Assembly: GCA_013695975.1 (NCBI GenBank)
Contig: JACCZL010000032.1
Location: 1 to 22,993, forward strand
Direction: 5' to 3'
From: Chloroflexota bacterium
Lineage (GTDB): Bacteria > Chloroflexota > UBA6077 > JACCZL01
Length of the DNA: 22,993 nucleotides
The notes under the pieces were generated by a model. It worked only from the letters and a program-made list of their open reading frames with translations, did no database searches and was not told the origin of the DNA. Below, in pieces: positions 22,719 to 22,993 of this stretch; the stretch's first letter is position 1; every line of letters starts with the position of its first letter. The position numbers were made by a program, and so were the translations under genes.

Positions 22719-22993
22719 CCCCAAACCTGGTAGGTCCGACAGTACGTATGAGCTGTAGGCACGGGATCGGACGGTTCGCTGAGCGGCCGTGCTACCCGTG
22801 CAGGTCGGCTACTTCAAAGGGGGTTGCAGGCCGACCAGCATCCAGATGTTGCACCTTTGCATTAGACAGTCGCTGTTAAGCTGCAGCAGCGCGATAGTCG
22901 CGGGTCCGGCGGGTGACAGTCCCCTGATCGTGACACCTTTCATGGGACAGGCGAAGTAGTTACCCCAGCGCTTCTGCTGCCGCGGGCGGGACA
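22719..22993. other. Unassigned tail after the tRNA
   Basis: No gene that I can support starts here. The DNA is less GC-rich than the rest. It contains an inverted repeat, GCACGGG 22759-22765 with CCCGTGC 22795-22801, and a small CGCGA-TAG-TCGCG palindrome near 22890. On the - strand a frame is open from the window edge to a TAG at 22809-22811 (about 60 codons, including YFACPMKGVTIRGLSP); it could be the end of a gene outside the window or chance. Confidence 0.4.

Noticed and set aside
22809..22992. 3' end of a - strand gene entering from beyond the window
   Set aside because: Only about 60 codons, no recognisable motif; kept as a remark under the unassigned tail.

Overview
The window is GC-rich, gene-dense bacterial DNA. 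Most genes lie on the + strand with short gaps or overlaps. Gene order (a dGTPase-like gene, dnaG, primary sigma factor; later alaS, a membrane baseplate-J-like gene, ruvX, mltG) and protein style suggest a member of the Chloroflexota or a near relative. This is inferred from general knowledge of these neighbourhoods, not from a database search.

Layout. (1) 1-5242: an information-processing cluster with the 3' part of a dGTPase-like HD hydrolase, dnaG, rpoD/sigA and a YycJ/WalJ-type metallo-beta-lactamase-fold protein; dnaG/rpoD overlap by 8 bases and rpoD/MBL are 3 bases apart. (2) 5243-9200: a decayed accessory stretch. It holds a ~468-bp insertion-sequence relic with near-perfect terminal inverted repeats and an eroded transposase C-terminus, then a membrane-anchored TPR-type gene without a clear start and with at least one frameshift, then a secreted PPC-like gene cut by an in-frame TAG. 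(3) 9184-20073: an extended -10 promoter precedes alaS, followed by a tightly linked chain: baseplate-J-like membrane protein, ruvX, mltG, SAM methyltransferase, DegT/DnrJ aminotransferase, PglC-type phosphoglycosyl transferase, and a polytopic O-antigen-ligase-like protein with a TPR tail. The last four form a small cell-surface glycan module behind housekeeping genes. (4) 20074-22993: a winged-helix/AAA+ ATPase, a 20-bp perfect inverted repeat at a convergent junction, an HpcH/CitE-type lyase on the - strand, a CAU tRNA with its own likely promoter, and an unassigned 275-base tail.

How they fit together. Replication priming, transcription initiation and nucleotide turnover share one cluster. 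Alanyl-tRNA synthesis, RNA processing (RuvX), peptidoglycan chain termination (MltG) and glycan assembly share another. The best candidates for undescribed biology are the baseplate-J-like membrane protein, the wHTH-AAA+ ATPase and the minimal glycan module. The most striking sequence-level structures are the IS relic and the 20-bp inverted repeat. No CRISPR array, rRNA, complete mobile element or recognisable phage/defence island was seen.
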